A stretch of DNA of 7,053 bases from an uncultured Prevotella sp. (lineage in GTDB: Bacteria > Bacteroidota > Bacteroidia > Bacteroidales > Bacteroidaceae), in the NCBI GenBank assembly GCA_900556795.1, contig USQD01000099.1:1-7053 (forward strand), given 5' to 3'. A program made the position numbers and the translations under genes. Below, one piece after another: positions 7,038 to 7,053 of the stretch. Under the pieces are notes generated by a model. The model searched no databases and had not been told where the DNA came from. It worked only from the letters and a program-made list of their open reading frames with translations. How positions within the stretch are numbered: the first letter of the stretch is position 1; each line of letters begins with the position of its first letter.

Positions 7038-7053
7038 CGTAAGATAAAAAAAT

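Overview
The window looks like chromosome from a Bacteroidota bacterium, most likely Prevotella/Segatella (copri-like). The reasons are AT-rich leaders ending in A-runs just before ATG, mostly no Shine-Dalgarno sequence, a TAnnTTTG-type -7 promoter element, and a giant lipoprotein-anchored sensor kinase of a kind I recall mainly from Bacteroides and Prevotella (the DUF5112/DUF5113 families). All five genes I can support are on the plus strand. I see no RNA genes, insertion sequences or CRISPR arrays.

Positions 1-1898 hold a short regulatory leader and two metabolic genes. kdgK (2-keto-3-deoxygluconate kinase, 170-1192) and eda (KDPG aldolase, 1227-1898) catalyse consecutive steps: KDG is phosphorylated to KDPG, which is cleaved to pyruvate and glyceraldehyde-3-phosphate. 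This is the lower part of uronate (pectin/glucuronate) breakdown. Both genes use a narrow, GGT/GCT/CGN-rich codon set typical of well-expressed genes.

Positions 1936-6928 hold a signalling cluster. A 1197-residue membrane protein (1936-5529) contains two complete sensor/membrane/kinase-like modules in one chain. Module 1 has an intact ATP-binding domain, but leucine stands where the phosphoacceptor histidine is expected. Module 2 has a candidate phosphoacceptor histidine, but its ATP-binding domain has lost the key glycines and aspartate. The two halves look complementary, and this is the most interesting observation in the window. It is followed at 24 nt by a response regulator (5554-6279) with a conserved receiver domain and a divergent LuxR-like C-terminus. 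After 19 nt comes a small five-helix membrane protein (6299-6928) that resembles a shortened AbgT-family transporter. A strong 12-bp hairpin follows at 6956-6986.

The simplest reading is that the two-module kinase senses a periplasmic cue and passes phosphate to the response regulator, with the AbgT-like protein as a membrane accessory. The kinase gene starts only 37 nt after eda on the same strand, so read-through from the KDG operon is possible. A functional link to uronate metabolism is inference only.
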